From assembly GCF_000006565.2 (NCBI RefSeq), contig NC_031469.1, positions 2,128,583 to 2,192,582 of the forward strand: DNA of 64,000 bases. Direction: 5' to 3'. This DNA comes from Toxoplasma gondii ME49. Taxonomy: Eukaryota > Apicomplexa > Conoidasida > Eucoccidiorida > Sarcocystidae. The notes under the pieces were generated by a model. That model saw only the letters and a list, made by a program, of their open reading frames with translations, ran no database searches and was not told the DNA's origin. Shown here piece after piece: positions 31,154 through 43,700 of the stretch. The translations under genes and the position numbers were made by a program. Positions within the stretch are counted from its first letter, which is position 1. Every line of letters begins with the position of its first letter.

Positions 31154-32722
31154 TGTCCCCTTGAACCAGTGAGATTCCGAGCCTTCGACACACCTACCGT
31201 GGTGGGCATCTTCCAGGAGGCGAAGCAGGATTGAGACTCCAAATACCACACAAAGGCATCATGTACCATATTTTGGAACCGATAACAATGAATATGACTT
31301 GTAGTAGACGGTAGCGAATTTCGTGTGCTCGTTCCAATGGGGTAGTGGGGGATGGTCTCTACCGAACGCTGTGTGGTGTTTACGGGAATACTCGCGTTGG
31401 AAGTCTGGCTGCGTGTTCGCGTACCGGTGTTGCAGCTGCTGGCCCTGTTCCTCTGTCTCTTTCAATCACTCAGAACCTGCCTTTAAAAGGGCTCGTTTCG
31501 ATCTCTTTTCTAGTAATGGACCAGAGTACCTGCTAGCGATCTCCATAATCATAACCGTGCCCGTTAATCCGCAAGATGGTGTCCCCGGGGCAGGTGTCGA
31601 AGGTAGTGCTGCTATAACGCATGCTCTTTTTCAGCAATCAAGAGACGCCGATAAAAAGTTTTCAACGCTTGTACCAGCTTTTATTGCCTGGTCTTTCGAT
31701 TATTCAAAGCAACCTTGCTACTCTTTCCGCTCAGCATGTGATGCGATCAACGTTATCAAGTGGTCGTCTTTTCGTGTACTTTATCATAAACGTTTGACCT
31801 GCTTGGATTTAGTGGTATCAAATGCCTCTTGATGAGCTGTGCCATTTGCAAAGAAACAATAATGACGCAGAACTGCCTCATGACAAAGTTTCGATGACCG
31901 GCAGGGCTCCATCGACGTGAACAAATACGCGGGGCTTAGATTCTGCAAAAGCATGCGCCCTTCATTCGTTGATTTCGATTTCTTTTCACTGGCGATTCAC
32001 GTGTCTTCTACCCGGCATGTTGATCTCCGGAATTATGTATGGAGAGCAGTTTTATTGTTGACCGGAATAGGTTTAGCTGCACGACCGTGAAACCGAATAG
32101 CGTATCTGTGTTCACTGGCAGAGAAGGTCGTTCGTGGAACCACGAGGACTACCCGAACACTTGCACGAGATAATATTCAGGGCACACAGACTGTACATTA
32201 AATCAATGTTTTAAGCATTCTTCTGTGCATCATTCTAGTGAGTCACTGCGAGTCACACCATAGTATCACATCCGCTCTCAGGAACGTGTGAACACTAGTG
32301 AGAAGAAACCTGATCGGGTCAGGTCGACATTACTGGCTCACGCGTAGTAACAGTAAGCACTTCACCTCACTATCGACTGTAGCTGTGCGGAAATGCGATT
32401 ACTGTCACATTAAGAACCGACTGCTAGATACGTCATTCCACCATTTTTACTAGTAAGGGCAATGTGTTTACCACAAAGATGAAAATGCCCCGAATACTTC
32501 AGACCCGCCGCAGTTTGCATAGCTTTCGCCAGGCTAAGGTGCGGCGCTTGGATAACAGCTGGGGAAGCCGTAAAAAGCCAGAAACACGCTGGCACAGAGA
32601 ACATCCCGACTGCGCTGTTCGCGTCGCTATCCTAGTATTCTAGCAGAAGATAAACCTCATCCTGCGAAAACTGTAACCTTCAGTCTTGTCTGCTTCAGAA
32701 ATGGACCAATGACACCCTAAAC
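31154..32722. other. Spacer between the two tRNA-Pro genes
   Basis: This 1.57-kb stretch has no supported protein gene. The longest frame, 31323-31832 (+), has no domain and no intron signals. The nearest minus-strand T4 run for the second tRNA is at 32667-32670, about 53 nt past its end. Confidence 0.4.
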
Positions 32723-32794
32723 GGGCTGTTCCGGGAATTGAACCCGGGACCTCTCGCACCCAAAGCGAGAATCATACCACTAGACTAAACAGCC
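32723..32794 (-). tRNA. tRNA-Pro (anticodon TGG)
   Basis: This 72-nt cloverleaf matches the tRNA at 31082-31153 at 71 of 72 positions. The only change is C to T at anticodon position 34, giving loop TTTGGGT and anticodon TGG, which reads CCA. The discriminator is C. No T4 run lies within 50 nt downstream, so the transcript may have a longer trailer. Confidence 0.94.
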
Positions 32795-34765
32795 ACCATT
32801 TTTTGTGGTCTTGAGGGAACACGTTATGTCTCGCAATATGACTCATCTGGAGTGAAATGGGTCTTGGTGCAGCGCGATCTGGAAGGAAACATACCCGCTT
32901 GCATAGCAGGAATAGGGAGGCGCCAAACCACAGAACATCTCTGGGCTATAGCAGGAACTATAACACTGCATCAATCAAACTACCTCACCAGTGATTTTGT
33001 TACGGGAATCTGTCAATTACCACACAACATATCGTGCAGCCAAAATACTGACACACGCACCATAACTCACTGAGGGAGGCACAACGAGTCTTATCGGTTA
33101 GACGAATGCTTTAGGAACTAATCTCGAGGGCTATGGCACGTCAAGCGAGAATCACAGGACTAAACACAACACATAACCATCTTAACTCATCATAAAACAC
33201 ACCTATCCCCTGTGAATCATGTTCTGGCTTCGCGGAAAAAATGACTCAGTAATGAGGAAGAAGTATCATCTGTGGGGGAAGGGATGGGCAGGTGCTTTTA
33301 AAGCACTGCAAGAGACACGAACACTGCGGTGGTTATGTTCCAGCTGTTGAGCCGTGGCAAAATCTACCATATTCGCTAAAGCAAGAGAGCTCTTCTAGTC
33401 ACAGTGCTGCACTGAATACTGATTTCATGTCCAGAGGCATGCCACAGTGACGTTAGGAAGGATTGTCTGAGATTTGCGGCTCTGCCGCACCCGTGCCTTC
33501 GTCGAACGAACTGCATTCCAGTGGTTCGCGAGTCGGTATCTTTGATCGACAAATAAACGAGAGAGCCGCAATACGCAACGCTAACGAATAATTCAGATAT
33601 CGATGTACTACGTGGTCCATTGTTGCTGGTTTAATAGACCGGAACGTTCAGACAGAAAAAACCTGCCACACGGTGCACAGCACGTCACGCGCCAGAACAG
33701 ATTCAGATTTGCTTCGCATGGCCACGAATACACGTGCTTTCACGCTTACGCATGTTTCCTTAGACATCACACACAGGAAACGCGGCTACACATGAAAGCG
33801 TGACGGCTGTGGTTTGGAAAAAAATGTCATCCCAAACAAAGCGACTATTCGTCTTAGGAGCTCACCCCGTCGAGTTGCTCAAACTCGGTAAGATGTACGA
33901 CGGAATTATTACTGTCATTCCTGTCTTCTGCATGTACAGCCCCCCTACTATCCTTGAATCTCCGTCTCCATCTCTGTCGGAAAATCCGAACATCCATGAA
34001 GTGGTATAGAAGACTTGCCAGCATATCCAGTGCCTCGGACCTGCATATCGAACGAATCACACCCAACCCAACTACAGCAACTACACCAGTTCATCCAGTC
34101 GACGATAACTTCATTCTTCACAGAGAAGCAACACCTTTGTATGCCATCGTTGCTGTTTCAACAACTTTTTCGTCTGTTTCCAACAGAAAGCGCGTCCAAG
34201 CAACGCTGACAGGGCATAGTCTCTTGTTTTTGTCAAGTGGAGAATCTAATACAGGCGATCGGAAGCAAAGCTCCAAGGAACGAACACCCCTTCTTACCGT
34301 AAATCAAGCGGTAGACGAATGCCTGTCCGTGCTTTGGCAGATGCATGTCGAACGGTTTGCTGAAAACGCACAAGGACAGACGATTCTCAGGTTGACATAT
34401 GTTTCTGGCCGCCACCACCTCCCGGCAGCCCCTGTGCTGAACAAGCAGGAACCTTGCCTCAACGTCCTCTTCAGTAGAGATAGATTCCTCCAGAACAGAC
34501 CTGCTTAGCGGCAATACAAGCTTCCCCATACCGCAGCTGCTCTGCGCTACACTTAAACGTACTCGATCGAAAATGTAATAGTCATCCTACCGACAGTGCA
34601 GCACTGTACACTACGACTGCTATCTCGGCACACACAGCCGTCAGAGATCATCAAACGAATACGCTCTGACCCACTGAAACACACAGTTACTTTTGATCTT
34701 GATATCCTGAGCCGATCGATGGCTGGTATCGTCAAGAGTCTAAGCAAAGCTTCATGCCATTGAAA
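32795..34765. other. Non-coding stretch after the tRNA-Pro genes
   Basis: This is AT-richer than the genes. A plus frame at 33954-34508 (184 codons) has ordinary composition but no domain, no splice partner and an overlapping antisense frame, so I do not call it. The tRNA-Pro relic lies inside this stretch. The right end will include the 3' UTR of the large minus-strand gene that stops at 34766. Confidence 0.4.
33127..33170 (-). pseudogene. Decayed tRNA-Pro fragment
   Basis: On the plus strand AAGCGAGAATCA and then GACTAAACA occur in the same order and nearly the same spacing as in the 5' half of the two tRNA-Pro genes (aagcgagaatca then gactaaacag), with a short deletion between them. The anticodon region and T arm are not preserved. 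It lies 333 bp from the tRNA at 32723-32794. Confidence 0.55.
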
Positions 34766-37700
34766 CTACACTGGCACCCTTTGAAGCCGAGATCGAATTC
34801 TGATTATCAGGGATAAACAATTCGAATCAATCATGGTGTTTCCCACTTGTAAACCGTTTCCGCGTCTTTTTTCGCTCTCTGACGCAGCTGTGGCAGATCG
34901 TAAGCCTTCGCGTTTGCACTGCTGTCTTAATTCCTGGACCACAAGTGTATTTGTTCGTACAATGCATCAATTCGTTCCTTTCTGACGTACGACTACAAAA
35001 CAGCATACTCTTGCTACGGGACCGATACCTCTTCAGAAAGTTTGTGAATCGTAGCGTCGCGAATTGGCTGGTTTGGAAAGAGTTCTTGAAACTTCTGCGT
35101 GCCAAGCAGCTCCACAACTGCGCGCAGCATTTTAGGGTCAAGGTCGTCTGGTAGCCTACAAAATAGAGTCGAAGAAAAACGTGTAAGGAGATTCAATACA
35201 GTCAACTGCCAAATGGTAACGGACAAGCAGTATAGACGACATTGTGTGACCGTCGCTGTTCATACGAACGGCTCTGCTTCCCCGCACGAATCTCAAGTTC
35301 TCAGAAACACTTCACACGACCGCAATTCGTCATTTCACCTTCACACTATGTCTTGTTGAGATATGCGGTCCACGTGACACTCTTGCGTGTCAGGGAGGAT
35401 ATCTTTGTTGCTCGGTCCCTGATCATGTGTCCAACGATTGAAACCTCCCCTGGCTTAGACCATAGATATCTTGTAGCCCACGAACCGTTGGACCATGCTA
35501 TCAGAAAGAGGCAAAACGTTACAAGCACCACAAGCTCGGGCGGATACAAAGGTGCCGTTATGCCTCTGTGGAAGCATGTTGTCGCCGCCGGCAGCAGCAA
35601 CTAGGCAATGACGTGTCACTTCGAAACAATTGTATGACACGCGTTTTGCAAAGACAGAAGCGAAGATGGTAGAAGAATTGTAATGAGACGCTTGCGAAGT
35701 AGCATCAATCCTAACTCGGACGTGCTCCACAGGGTTGCCCCCAGCGTCCTCTGGCGGTTTGCAGCTGCATTGTTCCTTGATATGTACAGAAACGCTACAA
35801 ACTTTCGAAGCACTGAACTCACATTCTGCACGGACAGTGCTTGGTCTTCTCCATCTCTGCGTCTTTGTCAGGCGGGGCGCGTTTTCGATATCTGGAAAAA
35901 AGCAGCATTTAGGGACTACCATGTCGTACAATAGAGCGCAAGAAGGGGAGCGTGTGCGCGGGCACCGGAACACGTCCGCTTTTGCACAGTAACGAATAAG
36001 CATGTCGAAGAATGGCCTTGTGTCTCTGGGCTTCCCACCCACTAGCGATGGTTCTGCTCGCGCCGACACAGGAGAACTCTTTCCTCCCACTTTGTTTCTC
36101 TTCTGTCTGTGTATACCCTCAGAAAATGCAACGGAATAAGCTCTTGGATTCATTGACACGCACAACATGTGGCAGGCAAATAAATGCACACGAAACCACT
36201 GAATCCCGCACACGGGTTCACATCTGTGAATTACGAAAACTAATTGAAGAATACAGATATAGGCTGGGTTATGCATAAATTCGCATATTATGTATGCATT
36301 ATTCGACTCATGCATCTTCGTCTTTCGACAGATGAGTAAACAATTTTGCATGAATCTGTCTCTGGGCTGCCTTGTCGTGATGATTCATAATATTCTACCG
36401 CCGGTCGCAACGATAATCGCGTGCTGCTTCCAACGCTACAATTGGGAGATCAAGGCCTGACGTACACATCTAGAAGGCTTAAAATGCACCATATTTTCTG
36501 CATTGCCTTTAATAGTTTCCGCTTCCAGCTTGGAAATTCCGTCCTCGCGAAGAGTTTTGGTTTCTCGCCTGCAACCAATGGCAAAAGAACGGAAAAGCGA
36601 CGCCGACTGAGACATAACACCCCCAAAGCGAAGATGATTACGCAGTATAAACTAATATCTCGACTATCTAGGCAAACTCACAAAAATAGCAGAGAAAGGG
36701 CTGATTAGTTGCATCTTCGGTAATACGGGCAAGGTAGAAACACTGAAATCGCACCACATGTTCCGTGCAGCGGATGATACAATTTGCGGCATTTTCATCA
36801 GAACTCGAGGAACAAATGGGTCACACAGGTGCAGATATTCTCATGCATTCAGATGCAAGCAGATATATCCTCGTCAGTAACTATATATATACATATATAC
36901 ATCATAGAGAAGTGCTTTCATTCAAACACCCATACGCGCCTTTCTGATGGACTATGTTTGTGCAGCTGCGTAACTACGTGTGACCCCCCTGAATTCACCT
37001 TACCTCTAAGCAAGCGACGGCGAACATCGATTATGGCTACCTGTGCTTTGGAGACCAGCGAACTGATGAATCGATCCAGAGCGGTGCAATAATTCGATCC
37101 CTTGGTGGGAGGGGCTGATCACGGAAAACAGATAAGGCGAGACTCGGACAACTGAAGCATGAGCAAAGCTTTTCTTTCGGAACAAGTGAAGATGCCAAGT
37201 ATTGTGCTTATTTCATCAGCAGCCCTCATTCTTCACTGTTGAACGTAACCCACACACAGCCAGAGCTACGGTGAATCTGTTGTCGTACCTGCATCTATAT
37301 AGTTCTGTGGTTCGTCTATGCAAAAAGCGGACACAAGATGCATGCGTTTTGTATGTAGGCATGAATGCGAGTGTCTCTTACTTCCATGGCATATTGAGAA
37401 TGACAGATCTCCATCTGGATCAAAAATTTCCGCAGGTGACTTTTTATTCGGGTAGTGTTGAAGGTATTCGAGCGCTTGCATCTCTGAGCTGAGAAGAGAG
37501 AGAACAATAGAGGAAATAACAAGTGATAACAGCTACGTGAGAAGACCAGTGGATGAAAACTGGAACACCACGCACTACCGAATGGGCCTCCTTTCCTAGA
37601 AGTTGGTCGGGGAAAGCCAAACATCAGCAGAATGAAACAAATGCGACTCTCGCTGCAGTAAAGGTGTCAATGTTGCGTTCTGCATACTGGAGAAAACATG

Positions 37701-40700
37701 CATCAAACGAGCGAAAGAAAAGCTACTCGTTTGAGAGGGGCAGTTTCACATGAAGCAGCGCAAAACAGAAATGCAGTTATTCGAACAACAACGCAGTTCT
37801 CGATGCACAGAATCTCACGAAATGATAAACCTTTTTCTTAGCCAGTTGAGCATATCAGCTTCATGCAGAGCAAAATTGAACGTCGAGGACCTGACACGGT
37901 TGAGCAGTTTTTCGTGTCTCTTCTTTTTACACGCGTCATTGTTTTTTTCGAAAAAAGAATAAGCGAAACTCGATCTAGGAGAACAGTTGCCAGCATCGGC
38001 GGAAGGGACTTCGGAACGCCTGAATTTGGTCAAGAGGCAGTAATACTCTTCCGCATAACTTGCAGCCAATAACCGCCTGGCGGACACCTTTCTTTATATC
38101 TGTTCTATGATTGGCCTGTACCTTTCACACGCGCTCAGTCGAAAGTTGAAGTCGGCACATGACGGTAGAATGCATAAGAGAAGATTGTGACTTTGCTGCC
38201 AACCGAAACGGTGTCTTTGGGAAGACACAAGGTGAAGGAGTGCAGGCGACTAACCTGTTCGAGGAGTCGAGAAGCCATCTGAGGTAGCCGTAGCACTGGT
38301 CATCATCGCCGGCAGATGCCTGCTCGTAACGGGCCAAGGTGACTGACATGGGCTGGTAGTCTGTAATGAAGAGCAGGACGCACGGAAGATGATCACGTGA
38401 CTGAGTGTGGCATTTTTTAGGGAACAATGTACAACACAATCGACGTGATCTTGTTGACTTCATTCACTTGCGCTCCCGCCTCGAAGTGCAGAAGCGAAAA
38501 ACATTCCACTGCGTCAGAAACCAACAACCGTATCGTGTCAAATCAGATGCCGGGGCGATTTATCTGTATTCGTCTCACCTAACCCCTGTGCACATCCTTA
38601 TTTACAAAGACATATGGACGCGACTGCCTTCAGACTGAAAGGTAGAGCCTTGTTACCTTTCCTTTCGAGCACATCCAAAGTTAGGAAAAGAGAACAAAGC
38701 CGCCGTTCCAAAGCACTATCAATTCCGTGGTTTATGTAGATGCGAATGAGGGTCTCTTCGAGGTCTTGAATTGACGGGATGAGATGATCTGAAGGAACTT
38801 CGTCTTGGTGCGTCACTGAAATAAAAGACACAGGACTCTTAGTGCATCTTTATGAACACACCTACACGGGCTGGCACAGATGTGTTTTTGTCATCTAACA
38901 TACGAGACTCACGAAATCTTATCCTCTCACACCTGTCTGCATGTGCCTGTTTACAAGCATACGAAAACACGTTGTTTAACAGTGACAAAGCAACTCCTCA
39001 GTCCTTCGTCCCCCCTCCTGTCGCGCCACTCTAGCAAAGTACTACACTAATCAGCTGAGGGCACCAGCGACTCCTCGTCTATATATCTGGGTGTTTACGA
39101 ATACGTGAGCGCATAAAACACGTATGCCTGTAGGAACAGTTTAACTGATTCACTCCTGTGGATGCACTCAAGCGGAACGCTAGATTCTTCGGATCTGTCA
39201 ACTCGTCTCGTTCAAGACTGAATCTGCAGAGGCATGCACGGCTGCATTTTGACATCGAAGACTCATCGACGCAGATACTTGCTTATTTACATTCATAGAA
39301 ACACACACTGCGTTGATAGTTCACTACTAAATCAGAAGAAACTTCTTCTGCTCCTCTTACAAAATGCGTAAGAGTCTCTGGTCTGTTCGGCAAACGTGAC
39401 GAGGGCCACGGAGTCGTCGTCTTCGCTGTCATCATCCGTAGGTTTATTCTGCACAGACGCTTCTTCAACATGGTCCCCAGCAGCAGGTTTGTTCTTGTGC
39501 TTCTCAGCCGCTTGTCCCACCTCCTTGAATGGAGGACCGCTGTCGCCACTGTTTTCTGCTTGCGTGTCCTGCCCGGAATGTGGGACCTGTTTGTTTTCTT
39601 GTCTGGAACCTAGGCAACAACCAGTAGAAAACAGGCACCCACAGCACATCCCCACGTATGCTTTCGCATAGATTTCCAACTGTGTGCGAGTATGGCACGC
39701 GCTGCTTGCACACACCGTATAAATATATATGATGTCAATTCAGTCTTTGTTTTTACAGACAGCCGAGGGACGAGGGACGCAGCAAAGGCGTTGCCTGGCT
39801 TCCGGTTCACATCCTGATATGTAATGTACCTCGTAGAAGGTGCAACTGCAGCGAGCAAATCGTACAGTCGAACGCTGCAATGCCGTCAGCTCGTGCTGGC
39901 CACAGGACATCTCGCCTCTCTGTTTATCAAATCGCTATCACGCTCACCAAGAGCAGACGGCTTAAATCCCTTCGTCCCCTTCGTTGCTCCATAATTTGAC
40001 GACTTTACGCACATGCTTTTAGTCCCATTCACTCACATTCTTCTTTACTGTCTCCGTCTCGTCTCGTCATCGCAGCTGCTTCTATTCTCCTTTTGTGGTG
40101 AGCGAGGAGCGCGTCATGTAGAGCATCTGGCTGTATGATGCGGCCATGCGTGTGAAACGTATCGTAGAAAAACGCATCGGGGAGACACCACAAGGTTCTG
40201 CAGCACACAAGAAGTCAAAACGCGGCAGAAACGTGTCTACGATAGTGAAGATGCAACCAAACTGCAGATGTTGCACTGAAAGGTCATAGAAACACGGATA
40301 AACAGCATGCTGCGCGTTTGTAGGCGATATCAGGCGGGTTATGAAAATAATCCTAAGGCTCGTTTGTGCAGGTTGGCAGAGCCTAAAGGAAGCGGGACTT
40401 CCGGGGCAGTGGATATGCGCGATTTGCTTTCAGCGTGTAAGGGTCGATTGCATTGACTGGGTTCTGACACAACAATCTGTGTCGTTGTCCGAGAGGCAAC
40501 ATGCCTAGACCACCGAACACAAGCCGTACTGCGAAAAAGAATCTTCTGGGCGGTATCTTCTTCTTGCGGGGGACCGTAAAGATCTGGAAAAGTAAATCAG
40601 AACAGCAAGACAGTAAACCATCTGGCGCCATATTTGCTTGGGAGCAGCTAAGGGTAAGAACGCGTCTAGTAAGTCACAAATGCCCGGTAAAAGCACATTA

Positions 40701-43700
40701 CTTACACTGGCTAGAGAAGAACAGATAGGCCACAAGTACCCACCTCTAAGGAGCCGAAATGAACATGCGACTTCATAAACATGTATAACGCAGTAGAGAT
40801 GACGCACGGTCAGGCATATTGTGGGGAAAACAGGTACCAGCAAGTTTGGAAGGAAAGTGAGTCATTCACACTGATAACGTCGAGCGGTTCCCATCTTTCC
40901 ACTATGCATCACATGTGGCCTCACCTTATGAAACTGTTCCGGATGACCGCTTCAATCAAACTCATCGCCCGCCGGTGTTTTCCTTGGTCAGCCAGAAGCA
41001 ACCCCAAAAGGAGGGCTGCATACGGAGGGGAAACCAACGTTGAGAATTGAAGAATGAAGGAAACTATTCTCGTGACGGTGACGTAAACAAAGACCATGTG
41101 GTTGGTATGGACATATAGCAACCGCTAGAGTGAACACGCCAATCCATAGCAGCAACAAACGACGTTCTGCATGCGGTGTTTATAGAAATACATCATCGGA
41201 CGTCATTTGCACAAGCACAGTTACTATGCATACGTATGTGCCTGCTTGCGCATGCATGGAGGTCCTGCCATTGCACCTGCTGAGCCTGAATTCCGAGCAC
41301 AAGTTCTCGCTTACCTGTGTTTAGCGTAGTGACGTGCTGTCTCCCAAATAATTGAGTTCGTACCTGTAGGAGTAAGCGATATAACACCCATCCAGAAGCC
41401 GTCATCCACTTGTAGCTTCTCAGGACTCTACAGTGGAGCTTGACAATCCAGTCAGTGAGACGTAGCTGGGGAAGTCGCGGGAGCCAAAGTGGTGAACGAC
41501 GCTCGACAGAGTTGCTGGACAGCACGTGAAATGTACTCGTCAGCAATAGGCCCGCAACATGAGGAACCTCAACAGTATCGCTACAGTAAAGGCACACAGT
41601 GCTTCGCAATGCCACTAGGCTGGCAACTTCACTTTTTTGCCATTCGTCGACTGCTTCAATGATATGACATTTCCAATGGAGTCACAGTGTACCACCACAT
41701 CAATATTCTATGCTTTTCATGACCATCATCCTGAGTGCATAAAGTACAGTGGTATCCAGTGTACATTTTAGAAACCAACACTCCAATACAAGCTGTACGC
41801 ATGTGTCTTTTTTAGCCCTTTCTATTATTTCCGGAGGCATGCAGCTGCCACTTACTCGAAGTGACGCCTCTGCGAGTCGAGCAGCAGTCTCTACCAGCAA
41901 GAGAGCTTCGTCACTTCGTGTCGCTTTCCTCAAAAGGAAAATAGCCATTGCCAGCTCGTAAGCCGTGCCGACAGTGAGGGGCGTTTCGCTCCCCTGACAA
42001 ACAAAGGCAGCACAAAAGGAAACGACAATCAACCTCCCTTTTCGACGGTGACATGCTTTACCCTTCCGACTAGAGAAAGCGCTGATGCTGCGGGGAGGAG
42101 GTCACCGTATACACGGGAGAAGAAGTGCTACACGCAAGATTTGGAGCGTGGAAGCCTGGGTTTGAGACGAGAACCCACTCCTCTGATGTAGAACCAAGTA
42201 GTCCGGAAATGGAAGTCTATCTCCAGCTTGTGGTTAGCTGGCGACAAAGGCGGTGTCTCTTTTTATTTTTTTGCGTCGTCGCACATATGCTACCGGCCGC
42301 GAAACCGCATTCTAACTCCCGAAGTTGTTTCGCCACCTTCCTGGAGTCAGTTCGTCCCCAATTATCTGCTCACCAAATGAAAATCGTACGCATCTAATGC
42401 CCACTGAAGACAATTGCACGCCTCCGTCGCCACGTCGCTGCGATTCCCAGGACTGCTGAAGGTCTGCGGCAAAGGGAAAACGGGAGCGCCACAGCCACAT
42501 CTTTGCTGCATTAAAACACGAGAAAAGTGGAGCAACATGAAGCGCGAACGCTAAGAGGCGGCTCAAATGAAAACAGAAGTCAAAAACAAGAGTTGCGAGA
42601 TGAGTGTTTTCGTGGCTTCCACCGATCAAGCCAGCTGAAGTCTATGAACACAGGGTGCCAGAAACACAGAAACCCTTAAACAAAAGACATATTCACTGTG
42701 ATGAGGCAGTGGGAAAAATCGAGCGAGGTACATAAAGCGCGGCACACTCCTCAGCTGAGCAAGACAGATGCTGCCCAAAAAAAGGCAAGACAACAGCCTG
42801 AAGGACAGCGTAGATCGGAGTGAAACGCTCCCTACCGGGCACTTCCGTTTTTGGTCGAGGTCGAGGAGCCACAGTAACTTCGCTCGAGCCAGAAGACGCA
42901 GAAGGCCTGCCATACGCAAGTTCGTCACTTGACGAGGCGTCGTCGCCTCCTGCATGGAACACAACGCACGCGAATCCAAGTCTGAACAAGAGAGCGGCGT
43001 AGCACCTGGAAACGTCGCAGAGGGGAACACCGTAATGGCATTCCGACTGGGCCCCACATGCAAGGTGAGTGAGCAAGGATCTCGGGAAAAGGTTTTTCTA
43101 TGCGCTTCGTCCGCTTTCTAAGCTGAATTCGACATGGAGTCTACGTACGTGCCTCCAAGTTCCTATATATATATATATATATTTGTTTGTCATTGTGGAT
43201 TGTTTCGATGTAGACCACAAGTGTGTGTTGTAGAGCGTAGTAAAATGTGAGGACGCTGCAACCAGAAAAGGCAGCACGTGTAGCTGTATTCCGCTATTGA
43301 CAAAAAGATGCCCTTCTCTGCAGTTGAGCGGGGTGTAGGATGAAGGCACCCTGACGGCTGATCTTTTTCGAGGACTCACCAGCTGTTGTCTAAAGGGCTT
43401 TAGAGACAACGAAGTCAGCATCAGGAGTTTGCGGACTTCGTTGCGCTGTAAGGTACGCACAGACACGCAGGAAGCAAGAAGAATGATCTGGCAGATGAGG
43501 ACAAAACATGAAAAGCAAATGCAACCTGATGACGTTTGACGCAGGAGAGCTCGTAAAATATCCCAAAAGAAAAAATGCTGACCCACCTTTCTCCTTGACC
43601 TCCGGCCGTACTTGTCTGTTTTTGAAACGACCGACAAACGAGCACAAGGTATATGTCCACGACAGGCGCATTAACTTTGGCTCGCGAACGAAAGGGACAC

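Noticed and set aside
33954..34508. 184-codon plus-strand frame
   Set aside because: No domain, no preferred start and an overlapping antisense frame of 98 codons; treated as chance.
35794..35823. Intron of 28 nt in the CLU gene that would join 35891-35823 to a Leu-rich frame
   Set aside because: Phase fits, but 28 nt is too short for splicing. The exon structure between 37.4 and 35.2 kb is left open.
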